Origin: Eremomyces bilateralis CBS 781.70
Lineage: Eukaryota > Ascomycota > Dothideomycetes > Eremomycetales > Eremomycetaceae
DNA length: 64,000 bases
Direction: 5' to 3'
Assembly (NCBI RefSeq): GCF_010015585.1
Contig: NW_022985094.1
Span: 186,001-250,000 of the forward strand
Below are positions 1 to 12,079 of the stretch, one piece after another. Both the position numbers and the translations under genes were made by a program. Positions within the stretch are counted from its first letter, which is position 1. Every line of letters starts with the position of its first letter. The notes below the pieces were generated by a model. That model worked only from the letters and a program-made list of their open reading frames with translations, had not been told where the DNA came from and did not search any database.

Positions 1-980
1 GAGGTCTAACCGGAGGCACCGCAGGGAAATTGTGGCAAAAGCAATCGACTCGTCTCAAGACGAGTTGAGAAAAGACGAACAATCTGAGCTAGATTGGTGC
101 AGGGAGCGGGTGTTGGGTGGAGAGTTGAGAGGTTGGTTGCGAAAATGGACCACGACGAAAGGGAGGGATTTGAGGAATTCAGGATTGGTATGGAGTATCG
201 ATAGGGTAATAGAATAGAATACCTTACAGAGCTCTTACAGAATACTGGATTCTCTTGATTCTTGATCCAAGGCCCTTTCCGCTCTCACACGGCGCACCCA
301 ATGCACCGTTTCTTCCACAACTCCACCGGGAGTCAGGGAGTTCCACACAGGATGGGAATGATCGACAGCTGTACCATACAGATCGTGGTATTTAACTGTT
401 CTGTATTCTTTGCTCCGTACTAGCGGTAGTACCGTACACAAATTTCAATCGCCGTTCCCGCGTCAGGACCTCAGGGGGTCACCTTTCCCACGACCCTGAT
501 CCCAACCAGGAAGAGATGATGATAATGATGTCTAATCTAAAGCCGAAAGCCAAACACAGCTGTGACGTAGGAGGTTGGGGGAGAAGCCGACGTTCCCGAG
601 AGTCCGAGACACCACATGCAAGATGCAGTATGCACCTAAGATGCAAGTTGTAAGTTGCAAGTCTTGATGAACATAAGCACGCCTGCATGGACTGCGAATC
701 TGCAAGCTCCAAGCTGCAAGCTCCAATTTTGAACTCCTGAACTGCAAAAATGATCGGATCGGAGCTGCGACGCCGATTCGTTTTTCATCCCTCGTTACAT
801 TATTTACATAATATGGAGATCTTACCTAAACCCTGTGACCCTTACATATGGATTAACGGAGGACCCCTTCAAGGGTTCTTGCTCACGCCAAGTCCCGGAA
901 ATGAAACTATTTCTAATTAGGATACATGTACTAATGGCTAAGTCCCACCCATTCGCGTTACCTCAGTCCTTTCTCGTATG
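1..980. other. Left-edge intergenic DNA, no gene recognised
   Basis: No convincing coding region. A perfect 8-base inverted repeat with a 2-base spacer lies at 48-65 (ACTCGTCT / AGACGAGT). From about 617 to 748 the six-base word TGCAAG and close variants recur, giving a locally repetitive patch. Short open frames here have no recognisable family features. Confidence 0.5.
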
Positions 981-984
981 GTCT

Positions 985-2270
985 CTCCCTTCCTTATAAC
1001 TACTCGTTCCCTCCTTCTAGCTCAATTATCTGTTGAATATGTCATGGAATCCGCTCAATCCAAGCCTATACCTTCTCCTCCTATTCTTTGGAGCACCTTT
1101 CCTTGTCGTCGCTCTCTTCATGTATAGCCAACATGGCTCGATAACGTTTAGATCTGGGGAATTCCCGCACCAAAGAAGTCGCTGTACTCCGTACAAATCG
1201 TATACTCGTTGCTGTGCGTGATGGGCGTGCGACGGAGCTTTATCCTCTTGAACAATCGTGTCTAGCCGATCCTTCTGATATTCCTCGACGAAAGGAAATA
1301 GCTTCGGAATTAATATCTTTGTCTAATATCGATACTAGTCGATTCCTTCTCCTTTCCGTCGAACTAGTTTCCCTGTCTTCTGCGTCTATTTCCAGATCGG
1401 CTTTCTTCTAGAGGGATTCCGGAGTCCCATCCTCCTTATACCGGTCTCAAGCTCCTATTGGTCTCGACGAATAGGTTTAAGCAAGTCGTTCATCTCTTCT
1501 AATGCCTTTTCCGCGTCGGTTTTCTCCTGTTTCGTTTCCGGCATCCAGCAATGGCAAGGGCCTTTCTTATCATACGTAAAGCAGGCCCAGAACATAAATT
1601 CTGTATATCCTTTCCAACGCTCCCGGATATAGGTCTTTGCAAGCGCCTCGTCTTTCGTCCTCTATACTCGATAACTACCTCTCCGGTGGAGTAATACGAT
1701 AGCCATCTCGTCACTCCAAATAACGATTTTCCAATCTTCCAGTGTCCAATGCTCGTGCTCTTTCGCAAACTTCAACCGTTCAGCTTTCATCTTCTTTGTC
1801 AATCTAGGCTTCCTCGTCGGCTTCGTCTTGTTGAAGCCGGCTTTCTTGAGCACTCTCCAGATGGTAGACTCGGAGACAATCTAACCGCCTCTATAAAGCT
1901 CGCCCGCGATATCAGCGCAAGTCTTCTCCCTCCTATATCGATCCTGACGCACTTTGGTAAGAACAGTATTGCGATGTCAGTATTTGGAGCCATTTCGTAA
2001 CGCGAGAGAGACTTCATAAGATTGAAAATAGGAGCGATGAAGGACGGATTCGATGTATTTAGGATTCCTCGGCTGGTATTGTGGGACTGCCAAGAAAGTG
2101 GCGTATTTAGCGTGGGCAAGAACTTTTGAAAGGGACTTCCGTATGGAACTACCATATGGATATACCCTAACATAATATTTTTCATTACACCCATAACACT
2201 CGCACCTTGTGACTTCGACCTTTGTCCTTTCCTTCTTTCCATCACTAGGAGATCTCGAGTGATACATCCC
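985..2270 (-). pseudogene. Tc1/mariner-family transposase relic, RIP-like inactivation
   Basis: Read on the minus strand, one reading frame from about 2267 down to about 1080 keeps a Tc1-type transposase. Visible are the block with VIWSDE (first catalytic Asp, about 1700), IVQEDKAPSH (second Asp, about 1260) and GNSPDLNVIEPCW (about 1150), where the final acid (E of IEP) is 34 residues after the second Asp: a DD34E layout. The frame is broken by seven stops: TGA at 1977-1979 and TAG at 1881-1883, 1662-1664, 1455-1457, 1386-1388, 1335-1337 and 1323-1325. All six TAGs read CTA on the plus strand, as expected if CCA (Trp TGG) became CTA by CpA to TpA change. Near 1080 about 60 bases seem deleted, after which the tail AWIERIP..HIQ resumes in another frame. 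The N-terminal third is poorly preserved and no terminal inverted repeats were found. The element is certainly dead. Confidence 0.9.
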
Positions 2271-2289
2271 CAGCTATGGAACACAGAAT

Positions 2290-3093
2290 ATCATCCGGGT
2301 GATTCAAACCTTGCGTTCGTAGAGATGTCCCAATAGCCGGGTCATCATCCTTGAGAGCCTGCATGATCGCATTACTAGCTGATGGGGACACAAAAACTTG
2401 GTTTCAGAATGGCGGAGGTTTGGTGCTATTCCTGTGGATTTCCTGTGGTTTCAACCATTTTTGCGCAATGAGTCTGCATCTCTACGAGCTGAACATAACC
2501 TGTTGATTGGTGAGGATGTGCGCCTCCTGAACAGCCGAACATTCAGCTGCTAAGCCGCATTTTGAAGGTTTTTCTTTCAGCTTCTCTGCTTTGTCCTCGC
2601 TACTTGACCTTATATTTCTTGTTACTACGTCTACGTCCTTTCTGTACTCCCAAGTTTGAATGCCATGATTCGCGACGATCCTGGCTTTAGGAGTGCGGCT
2701 GCGATGTTGGTCGCCTCTTGTTGCTCAGGGACTCTTCCATCTTGAGACATACAGAACTCGATAACCAATCCTATAAGGTATCTCTGTCTCGCCTATGACG
2801 CCCAATAAATGTTCTCTTTGAAATGGAAAGTTCCGTATACATGGACAGCCAAAATCCCAAGCCACGAAAGCAGTGCCCCTAAGCTGCAACTCTATTCATA
2901 GACCGACTCCGATACGGACAAACATATCACTGAGCCTTTGCTCAGGGCCTGAGTTCATGATCCATCTCATTTTCTGTCTCTTTGATATGTAGGGATAAAT
3001 CTATCATGGTCTTCAAGCGGTGATCGTCTGAGGAGTTTTCATATGAACCCTTTTTGCTGATTCTATATTTCCTATTTTCTCCTGCTCTTCATC
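2290..3093. other. Intergenic, upstream of the cell-wall protein gene
   Basis: About 800 bases between the transposase relic and the start at 3094. I see no gene, no RNA gene and no clear repeat. The stretch next to 3094 presumably holds the promoter, but no definite element was picked out. Confidence 0.4.
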
Positions 3094-5749
3094 ATGCTTG
3101 AATTTCTCTTTGTCCTGTCACTATTGGCGCTTTGCTTCTCATTGGCAGTTGCACAAGACTCATCATCTAACCTGGTGCAGCAGAGCTCATCAGTGACTCT
3201 CGCTGGTAAGTCGTTTGATCACTTTATATGTCAGCGAACTGAAGTCAATAGTTGGCGTTTCAGTGTCAGCAAACGGCTCACGGGTGTCACGAATGCCACA
3301 AGTATGTTCGAGCTGTTCACTGAATGGTTTCGTATCTACTCTGCCTCCACCTGGTCTTCAGGAATTGAACCCTGGGAATGGGACACTTACTGCCCAGCCT
3401 GACGTATCTGTGACAGCCACAACACTTACTAGGGTTACATCCTTTTTGGATGGACGTCCAGCTTCGACGACAATCGATACTATCACGGTAGCTTTTACCA
3501 TCGCTCGGCCAAAAGACCCCATGAGAACCTCTGTCTTCACCACAGATGGGATACCATACACGTCAAACGACTTTCCCGGGATAATCTTGTAAGATACTTT
3601 GGAGGAGATCAGAAGCTACGCTAATTATCTCAGTACCTACCCATCTCCATATGTTGCTTTCACGGGTTTCCAATACGCGTCAGCTTGTACGGCTCCACCG
3701 ACAGCAATTCCCGTCGACTATAAACAACATGTTCAGGACCTTGTTCTCCCTGCAGCGGAAGCAAGTCCGTTGATCCCTAACCGTGTGCGCAACGCTCTCG
3801 AGACATTCCCCGAGTTCCAACAATCCGGAGCGATGGACCTATCCAACTGCTCGGGAACCGTCGGCGACAACCTGCCGCTAATCGGACGAAGGTTGGTTGA
3901 TAGGCATAAGCTCTACCCAACCCCATCGTACGATGAGTTACCAAAGAGAAAACCAATTCCGTTTGCTTCTCGTCGCGAACCTTGGCCAACCACCACCGGG
4001 TTTGTGCAGATCGTACCACAACAAAACAGCACCATAGAGCACACGTCGGTCCTACTTTTGGTGGGTGTTCAGGATACTCAGATTACCATTGAGGGCAAAT
4101 CTGGGGGAGATGACCTACCAGCGGATCCAAATCCCCCTGGCGGTAGTGGTGAACGAAATCAAAGTGGAGGAAATGAAGGCGGAGGGAACAATAACGGAGG
4201 AGGGAATACCAACGAAGGCGGCAACACCAACGAAGGCGGGAACTCTGTGGGAGGAGGGAACGCCAACAACGGAGGATGGAACACTAACAACGGAGGAAAT
4301 ACGAACGGGGGAGAGAATCCCAATGGAAGAGGGGGCAACGGCGGTAGCAATTCGGGTGGCGAAAGCAGTGGAAGCGGAAGCGGAACCCCCGACGGTTCTG
4401 TGGCCACTCCTGGATCTGGAAGCCCAGGTGGAGGCATCGATGGGGGTTGCTCGACCGTTGCTGGCTGCATTGCCGCAGGGCTAGGAGGATTGTCTGGGGG
4501 TCCATCGACTGGCGGGACCTCTTCCGGTGATGGCTCGTCGAACGGTGGCGGCTCCAGTGGGGGTTCTTCGGGCAGTTCTTCTGGTGGCGGAAGCTCAGGC
4601 GGAACTACATCCTCGAATGGTGGACCGCCAGGTGGGGAGTCTTCTGGCGGAGCATCTTCAGTCGGGAGTCCTTCAGGCGGCACGGCTTCAGGCGGAGGGT
4701 CTTCGAGTGGAGGGTCTTCGTCTTCCGGCAGTGGATCTTTGGGAGGAGGCTCGTCAAGCGGAGGGCCTTCAGGCGGCGATTCACCGAATAATGGTCCAGG
4801 CAATGGAGGCTCTAGCTCTGGATCACCAGGCACAAACCCATCAAATGGGGGACCTGGACTTGGAGAGTCATCCGGTGGAAGTAGGTCCTTGAATGAGGGC
4901 TCGTCCAGTCCTCAATCCATTCCTATCGGTGGATCAACCGTCCAAGTCTATTCTGGGAATGATGGGGTTGTTATCGGAGGAGAGACTATCCAACCCGGAC
5001 AAATCGCAACGATCAACGGAGTCTCCATATCGTTCCCTACCCCTGGACCTGGTGGCCCAGCCCTTGTGATAGGTGGAAGCAGTACAGCCGCGCTCAGTCA
5101 AGGCCCTCCTACACCACCTACCATTGTCCTTGGCACTGCTACAATCACCGCCAATCCCTCCGGATCTTTCGTTATTGGGCCAGGACAGTCTCTCACTCCC
5201 GGTGGTACCATCACTGCCAATGGCCAGGCCATTTCCCTTGCCCCCGATGGTTCCTATGTTGTGATCAACGGACAAATATCGACACTCCGAGGCCTCGGAT
5301 CGATTCCTTCTGCTTCTCAAGTTCCTGCGGCGCTCACTGTCAATGGGAGGATCTACTCAGCAACAGTAAAAGATGGGAAGATGTGGTACAGTGTTGCTTC
5401 AGGCACCACGCTTACCCCTGGAGGTATTGCAACTATATCAGGTACCGTCATTAGTCTTGGAACAGATGCATCCGAATTGGTTATCGGAAGTTCAACGAGC
5501 AAACTTCAACTGGGATCGGTACTTGCATCGACAACAGGGAGTGGGTCAATCCCGACTGCTTCTAGCGCAGGCTCATCGGGAAGCAAGTCCATATCATCAA
5601 GCACGGGTCCATCCGGTTCATCGGTGTCCGCAACTAGATCGAGCAGTGCGGCTCCCTCGACAGGTAGTAGCGGAGTAGGGAGAATGAAGGATGGTATTGT
5701 CGAAGGATGGTTGATGAGTCTCTCAAGTTTTCTGATTTGGGTTTTGTGA
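3094..5749 (+). CDS. Secreted Gly/Ser-rich protein with predicted GPI anchor
   Basis: Probably a cell-wall protein tethered by GPI. The ATG at 3094 opens a signal peptide (MLEFLFVLSLLALCFSLAVA). Introns: 3206-3263 (an alternative acceptor six bases on also keeps frame), a possible 60-base in-frame intron 3302-3361, and 3589-3633; the last exon runs 3634-5749. The product is about 830-850 residues. After an Asn/Gly-rich and then long Gly/Ser-rich low-complexity region (about 4100-4900) comes a beta-type repeat domain with motifs like LTPGGTITANGQ and TPGGIATISGT, seen in large GPI-anchored fungal proteins. The end is Ser/Thr-rich followed by a hydrophobic tail (WLMSLSSFLIWVL), as expected for GPI attachment. 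No catalytic domain is visible. The low-complexity region is prone to length change and creates long false frames on both strands. Confidence 0.8.
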
Positions 5750-6095
5750 TGATTCAATGATGGTTAGAGATTGCTTAGATAGGGCTTTGGGGGCGTTCTT
5801 AGGACCGATAGCATTTTTTAGCATCGCTGCGTTGGATCGGGATTGTTTACTATGTACATGAAAACATAGACCATATGCGCCTTTGCAAATCAACGCTTTC
5901 CATGGTGTCAAGCTCCGTTGTCATACAATAACAAGCAAGGCGCCCTGATCGCTCCACACGCCTAATGGGAGAGAGGGATCAATATTCAGAGCGAAAGTTG
6001 ACCATACCTCATGGTGAGAAAGCAGAGAATCAATCGCTAACACCTGGAAATGCTTGAAGGTTGTGTGCTGGTGAATCGAGACCCGCTCTAGGTCT
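5750..6095. other. Convergent intergenic gap
   Basis: Space between the stop of the cell-wall gene and the stop of the MO25-like gene on the other strand. It should hold both 3' untranslated regions. No other feature seen. Confidence 0.5.
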
Positions 6096-7393
6096 TCAAC
6101 TCGGGTTTGGAGGCGCAGTTGTTGGGAGAAGCTCGATTTGTCGGATCAAGAAGCTTTTCTCATCATTGAATTGGTCGTCGTCCGTTCGATCATCTAGGAA
6201 ACTTGGTAGGAACCGTAATAATCGATCTCGATTGTTGATGAGCATCCGTTGAACTTCGTATGATTTGTTTGGATTGGCGACGAAGACCTAACGGAAGTGA
6301 GCAAGCGCTTAGCTCTAAGTACAACGGGCATACCTTGAAAACATGGAATCCTTCGTAGTTGATCATCCTCCGTTCGTCAAGGAGTAGCTTCATGCAGATC
6401 TTGAGATGGTCCCCTGAGTCGACATATTTTGTCATCACATTGTAATTGGCTCGATCCAATAGTAATTCTCCGAGTAGTTTGATGGATTGTCTTTTCGTGA
6501 CATAGCTCTCGGATTGGATGAGGATTCTATTGTATCTGGGGAAGAACGTATCAAAATTGACCGTCAGGTACTGCGCGACCAAGCTTTTATGCCGAGTAAG
6601 GATATCCTGAAACCATTAGCTGAGACTTGAGAACAGTCTGTACCTGATTGGGACTCACCCTGAACGTATTGAAAGCGTCCGCGCTGACTTCGAATGCCCC
6701 TTTATCTATCCAGTCGAAGAATTTCCAAAACACACCATTCCCGCTGGAGGGAAGGGATGGGTCGACCGATCGCAATCCTTGTGGTCGATTTTGATCCCGT
6801 TCGTCATATAGGATCAAAGCGGCTATCGCGTCATATCTTAACGCTTCCCGTAACACTCCTCCGCATGGCATTGCGCTTTCTCTTCTCTCATATCCATTGC
6901 AAAGAGCAATAATCACTTCCGGTCGGTTGGATATAACGTGGTGAAGGGCTTGAGGTTCGCTAGCTTCGGATCCTGGAGGTTTGAATCGGAAAGTATGTGA
7001 GAAGATCATCTGTGTGTCCTTTCTCGTTTCGAATGGGACACGGTGAATGTGGTTCGCTAGGAGAAGTAGTAGATCTTCGGAGATCAGGAGGCTGACAAGT
7101 TGCTGGACTTGGTCGGGGCTGACTTCGATTTCTGGTTTCTGTAAGAATTTGATCGATTAAGTGGGGGAGCATTCCAACCTTGCGTCCCTTGCAATATCAA
7201 CTTCATCTGACTTATATTTCGTGCTACCTCTTCTTCAACCTGGAGATGTTCAATGACCGCTTGGGATTTGGTGCGGGATACTCACCTTTGAGCCCGCCTT
7301 CTCCTCTCCAATGAGCTTTTGGATGAGTTCTTTGGTTGTCCGTACCAGCTCCATGGTCGGTTTCTGTTTATTCCTAGAAAATAGGAACGCCAT
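6096..7393 (-). CDS. hymA: MO25/Hym1 family scaffold protein (conidiophore protein HymA)
   Basis: Mo25-family armadillo-like scaffold. In fungi it works with germinal-centre and NDR kinases in the RAM/MOR morphogenesis pathway; the Aspergillus homologue HymA is needed for conidiophore development. Five exons fit splice sites and frame: 7286-7393, 7179-7239, 6659-7131, 6334-6606, 6096-6287, giving 368 residues, normal for the family. The start MAFLFSRNKQKP and the conserved blocks NRPEVIIALCNGY, ESAMPCGGVLREALR, GVFWKFFDWIDKGAFEVS, QSESYVTKRQSIKLLGELL, MINYEGFHVFKVFVANP and NDEKSFLIRQIELL are all present. The acceptor of exon 3 was placed at 7132 because it alone joins LQGTQ to EIEVSPDQ in frame. 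The kinase gene upstream has the same orientation with a gap of about 590 bases. Confidence 0.93.
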
Positions 7394-7981
7394 GGTGCTA
7401 GGAGGTTAGGATAGGCACGATTGTTGTGAGGGCTTCACAAATTGACAATGAAGAGGGGTTGGCGGCTTCTGCTTCAAAGGCTGTGCAACGCAGATCAGAT
7501 GTCAGCGTTGCCTAAACCTGGACGAAACCCAGCAGCCATCCGATACCGGTTCGACTCCAAATACAATGAAACCAAGAATGAACAGAGGCGAGGGATCTGG
7601 CTGGTGTCAACAGCGCGGAATATCTCGTACTTAGAGTATCAACACTTGGATGGATTTCGACAAGGAAAGCCTCGGGGATGACGGCGTCAGTCAGGGGTCA
7701 TCCTTGCCATCCCTCGTGCTAGGACTGAATCAGGTACGAAAGAGGAGGGTCCAAGGGTCATTATCTCCGTTGTCCTGAGCACCGCCGAATGTTTTCATCA
7801 ATCAAGCTAGGAATATTCGAGTTCTTGTTCATTGATGTATTCCTATCATATATTGCTATCATGTCTACTCCGTTGTCCATACCCCAGAACAATACAGTAT
7901 TGTAATATGGGCCGCAGCCTGCGAACCCCATCTTCCTGGCCATTCCGTGAATGATCGGAGCAAGGAAGAATCTCGCATCCC
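7394..7981. other. Intergenic between two minus-strand genes
   Basis: Promoter region of the MO25-like gene and 3' region of the kinase gene. A 79-residue open frame at 7442-7681 on the plus strand has no recognisable features and is left out. No RNA gene or repeat seen. Confidence 0.4.
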
Positions 7982-9555
7982 TTAGCCGAAGTACGCATGT
8001 CCAGCAGCCTAGCAAACCGTTAGATTACAACGATGCTACACGTTCATCGGTCTTCTCACCTCTGCTGCCGTGATCCGATCACTGCTTTGGTATCGGATCA
8101 ACTTCGATATCAAGTCTTGAGCTTCTCCACAGGCGCTTGGCAATAATTCCGACCATGGTTTCGGTTTATGCTGAACAAATTCAAGACTTCCCCAATTTGG
8201 AAATGACATGGCTTCCTGTAGTACTGTGAGCTGGGTCCGTTATATTGGAGCACTGGTCCTACCGGCCATGTGTCTGCTGTTGGCGTGCCAAGTGATTGAA
8301 ATATACTGCTTATGAGACACAGCTCACTGCCTTCGGTGCAATCAAACAACGGTTGGAGATCCGATTTGATCGAGGCAATTTCCGCTAGAACGCAACCCGC
8401 TGCCCAAAGATCGATTGCTTTCGTATATTTGGAGTTCCCAAACAATAGCTCCGGTGGTCGGTAGTGAGTTGTCCCAACGTCTAAGATTTTGTGATCGCTA
8501 GGTTCTGAGGAAGGGTCCTTCTCGTACCAAGCGACACCAAAGTCGGCTAGGTATGCAGGACCCGAGGGATTTTGCAAGAGGATATTCGAAGGTTTGACGT
8601 CCCGATGGATCATACCAAGGTTATGGATCCAATCAAGAGCAGACAAGACGTGTTTTAGATGCTGCTTTGCTTGATCTTCTTGAACAAGCTTGTGTCGCAG
8701 GGCATGATCGAGATCGTACCGTAGAAGTGGAAATACAAGGACGAGACGGGTTCCAGCGAGTTCTCCTGCAGAATCTCGAAACACGTCAAGCAGACTAACC
8801 ACATGTTCCGATGCAGCGGCCCGCAAGATTCGAATTTCTCTTTCGGAATTGTGAGGGGGCTGCATAGCCGAAGGATATGTCACTTTCAATGCGACCATCT
8901 TTGGTTTTTCGGTCCGATTCGGTGCTTTGTAGACGTCCGAGTAAAGTCCATCACGGAAATGGACGGCGTTTACGTACTTCCCGATATGAATTGCTTCGGG
9001 TACACCCGTATCGAGGGACTAGGGAGTTAGTTTTTATATCAATATATGTTTGACCCGATGTCGGTACCTCTTCTTCTTCATCGTCGGGTGCGGCTCTGCC
9101 TTTCAAATTGTTGATAATTTGATCGCATTGAAGCCGATAGTCTACCTGTGGGAATCCTTAGTGGCGTCCAGCTAGGTAGCAAGCAATAGATACCAATGTC
9201 AACGCAGAATCGTAAATCTCCTGTTCCTCTTCCTTTGCGAACTTGGCGATGTTCGGTTTCTCCACCCTTGGATCAGACTTTTGATATGAAGACTGTCTAA
9301 ATGACGTATAAGCATCGACTTAAGACAACCTTTCCAACCCGAGGCAAACGAGACTAATTAACTCGCTGAACTCCAAGTACGTTACATTTTGATCACCGTA
9401 CTCAATCTCTCGGCGAAGCCGAGCGAAGGCTTCCAGTTCGATTCTGTGCTCATGGCTATACAGGAATATGTTTCATCCTACGTTTCAAGCCACTTCATGA
9501 TTTTTCGGGCATACTTGTCGGAGCATACTTTCCGAAGCATACGCCACTCAAGTAT
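7982..9555 (-). CDS. CDK-like protein kinase, resembles Csk1 CDK-activating kinase
   Basis: Serine/threonine kinase of CDK type. Exons: 9482-9555, 9330-9455, 9194-9296, 9068-9145, 8263-9018, 8060-8215, 7982-8008. The catalytic domain has the Lys of VALKV, HRDVKPSNILL (catalytic loop), DFGVAW (metal site), GTTHYRPPELL (activation segment end), IDLWAAGCVLAEI and a C-lobe ending RITAAEAAGHAYFG. The nucleotide loop (IGKYVNAVHFRDGLYSDVY) lacks the usual GxGxxG glycines. An N-terminal stretch of roughly 130 residues precedes the kinase domain (WRMLRKVCSDKYARKIM, then a charged helical part), reminiscent of fungal Csk1-type kinases with a tryptophan-rich lead-in. The true start is unsure: the first exon begins at a possible acceptor at 9556, and the first in-frame Met is at 9538-9540. 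Csk1 assignment is inferred from overall pattern. Confidence 0.75.
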
Positions 9556-10242
9556 CTGTAAGCTGGCGGAGTGGAATCATAAAGTGAGTGGTGGTGAATG
9601 TTATGGTGCTCACAGTACCGTACGGCGGTCCGTAACGACCAAAGTGACAATCCATCACCTTTTCCTCCTTCCGGAAGATGGTAGGGAATATGACCTTCTC
9701 CATTCATCCAAGACCAAATGTTGGATTTCCAATCGTCAATGAACGGTCTTGATGATTATCCCATACTATATTCTTCCGGTGACTGGGAATACTGTCCGGG
9801 ATGGGCCATAGGAAGCATTAACATTCCTCCACTGGTATTCCGAACAAGCCGGTAAATTGACCACTAGCCGCATTTTTTCGCGCCATCTCGCCATTTCACG
9901 GCTATTGGTAGTGACAAAGATCGGCAACATCGTTAAAGATTTTATCCCCGACCTCCACACTGCTGACGTTAGAGACAGACACTTCACGGTTTTATTGGAG
10001 ACAAGATCACAAGAGGCATGGTGGAATCCTCCCCGCCCTATGCGACATTTGTAGCGACATTTGTATGACATTCGTAGCGTATTCGGCAACGTTCTTTTCT
10101 GTCGTTATCCACCATCTCTTCAAGTTTTCTTCAATTTGAACTCCCAAGACCAGTCTTTAAATCATTATTTATGTCTGCTTTCCTGCCTTGAAATCCCCTC
10201 TTCTCCAGGTTGTGATAGAATCTCGTAATCTATCTTTCCAGC
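9556..10242. other. Divergent intergenic between kinase and MFS transporter
   Basis: May include a missing first exon of the kinase gene: an open frame at 9495-9707 on the minus strand could splice from near 9620 to 9555 in phase, but nothing confirms it. The part next to 10243 is the transporter promoter. No repeat or RNA gene seen. Confidence 0.4.
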
Positions 10243-11619
10243 ATGAAAGAACATTCCTCGAAGTCTTTGGATATGGGTCTCACTTTACAAGACGAACCGA
10301 AATGCATCCCGATCGATGATTCGCCGGCGCAAGAAACCTCAGCCACTCGTCTTGGTTCGGAGCCTCTTTACGATGATCCACCGGATGGAGGACTCCACGC
10401 CTGGACCCAAGCACTGATGGCACATCTCGTGATATTCAACACATGGGGTTATATCGCCAGCTATGGTGTTTTCCAAACCTACTATACGACCGCCTTAAAC
10501 CGACCTCCGTCCGATATCAGTTGGATTGGCTCCATCCAGCTCTTTTTACTCTTCTTCATTGGCGCCGCATCAGGTCGAGCAACCGATGCTGGCCTTTTTC
10601 TTCCTACCATAGCCACCGGACTGGGATTTCAGCTGGTAGGAGTGTTTACTACCTCCCTATGTACAGCCTATTGGCAGGTGTTCTTGTCCCAAGGCATCTG
10701 CCTAGGAATCGGGCATGGTCTACTATTCTGTCCGGCAATGTCTTTGATCCCCACATACTTTTCGAAAAAGAGAGCCTTAGCATTGGCCATTGCAGCCTCG
10801 GGAACGGCCACGGGGGGAATGATATATCCAACCGTCGTCCGACAGCTGCTTTCCAAGATCGGTTATGGATGGACCATCCGTGTCCTTGGATTCATCATGC
10901 TCGCCGTGGGGTTAACGATCTTAGCCTTCATGAGGACACGACTTCCTCCAAGGAAGACTGGACCTTTGGTGGAATGGTCTGCGTTTCGAGAACTGACCTT
11001 TGTCTTGTACATCACTGGGATGTTCCTTTGCTTCTGGTCCTTATATTTCGCCTTCTACTATGTACGAGACCTTCTCTCTGGGTGGCCCTGTGCTAATTTC
11101 CTTTAGGTTGCCTCCTTCGCTCGCGACATCATCGGGGTGACATATGAAGACTCCGTCTCCCTTATCCTTTTAATGAATGGGCTCTCCATTATCGGTCGTG
11201 TGGTTCCGGCCTATTTTGCTGATACCACATTTGGCCCGCTCAATTCCATGATACCATTCGCATTTTCTTGTGGTATCATGCAATACGGTTGGTCAGGAGT
11301 TCATTCGAGAGAGTCTACTTTTGCTTTTGCTGGGATTTATGGGTTGACAGCAGCTCCAGTACAGGCATTGTTTCCGGCAGCTCTCTCAAGCCTAACGACT
11401 GATTTGACTAAAACTGGTGCCCGTATGGGCATGGGTTTTACGATCGTGTCATTTGCAACACTCACTGGGCCTCCACTTGCTGGTGCGCTGATCAGTCAGA
11501 AAGATGGAGGATATTTATATGCCCAAATGTGGGGTGGTAGCTCTTTCATCGCAGGTTGTTTGTTCTTAATGGCAGCCCGGATAAGCAGGTCTGGTCTTAA
11601 AATTTGGTATAAGATTTGA
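10243..11619 (+). CDS. MFS transporter, monocarboxylate (MCT)-like
   Basis: Major facilitator of the fungal monocarboxylate-porter-like group, a plasma- or organelle-membrane carrier; substrate unknown. Exons 10243-11061 and 11107-11619 (one 45-base intron) encode 443 residues, with a soluble N-terminal tail then about 12 hydrophobic segments. Family marks: PDGGLHAWTQ before helix 1, NTWGYIASYGVFQ.YY, SDISWIGSIQLFLLF, the helix 4-5 region LGIGHGLLFCPA, and ARMGMGFTI in the second half. It ends SGLKIWYKI, near-identical in style to the tail of the next gene. Its stop faces the stop of a second MCT-like gene 460 bases away, suggesting an old inverted duplication. Regulation cannot be read from the sequence. 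Confidence 0.9.
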
Positions 11620-12079
11620 ATGTACACATTGAGCCAACTATCCAGGGCAGCTGAAATGAATGATTCAAGGTTAGGACTGAACTAGCTGAAGATTTACGGA
11701 TATACTAGGGCTGCATACCGGTAGCTGATAGTCTCAACATCTTGAAGGGACATCCGTCGATCCTTAGCTTGCTACTTTCGCGAGAGCTTGCCTAATGCTT
11801 CTATGGCGTGGTAGGGTGAACTGGAGTAGCGACGAAGAATTCAATCAGTCGGAGCCCGAATGAAGGGTGATCGATATTATTGCGACGAAACTATGATGAA
11901 AGTAACCCTCGGTCAGAGAACATTGGCGGATCGGCCAGTGTTGAAAGAATCCGTTGCACCTCCCAGAAAACCCCTATCTCGATCGTCCACCCGCTCCTTT
12001 AAACCCAAACAAATCGATTCGTAATGCCTTCTATTGACGCCAAAATGACAAAACTCCGTTTCCACCTCAGCCTTGCAGA
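11620..12079. other. Convergent gap between two MFS transporters
   Basis: Holds the two 3' untranslated regions. No further gene, RNA or repeat is visible. Confidence 0.5.

Noticed and set aside
4159-4833. 224-residue minus-strand frame rich in Pro, Glu and Leu
   Set aside because: Exact antisense of the Gly/Ser-rich region of the wall protein; low-complexity repeats open long frames on both strands.
10443-11096. 217-residue plus-strand frame overlapping the first MFS gene
   Set aside because: Same strand, other frame; the MFS frame carries the family motifs and this one has none.
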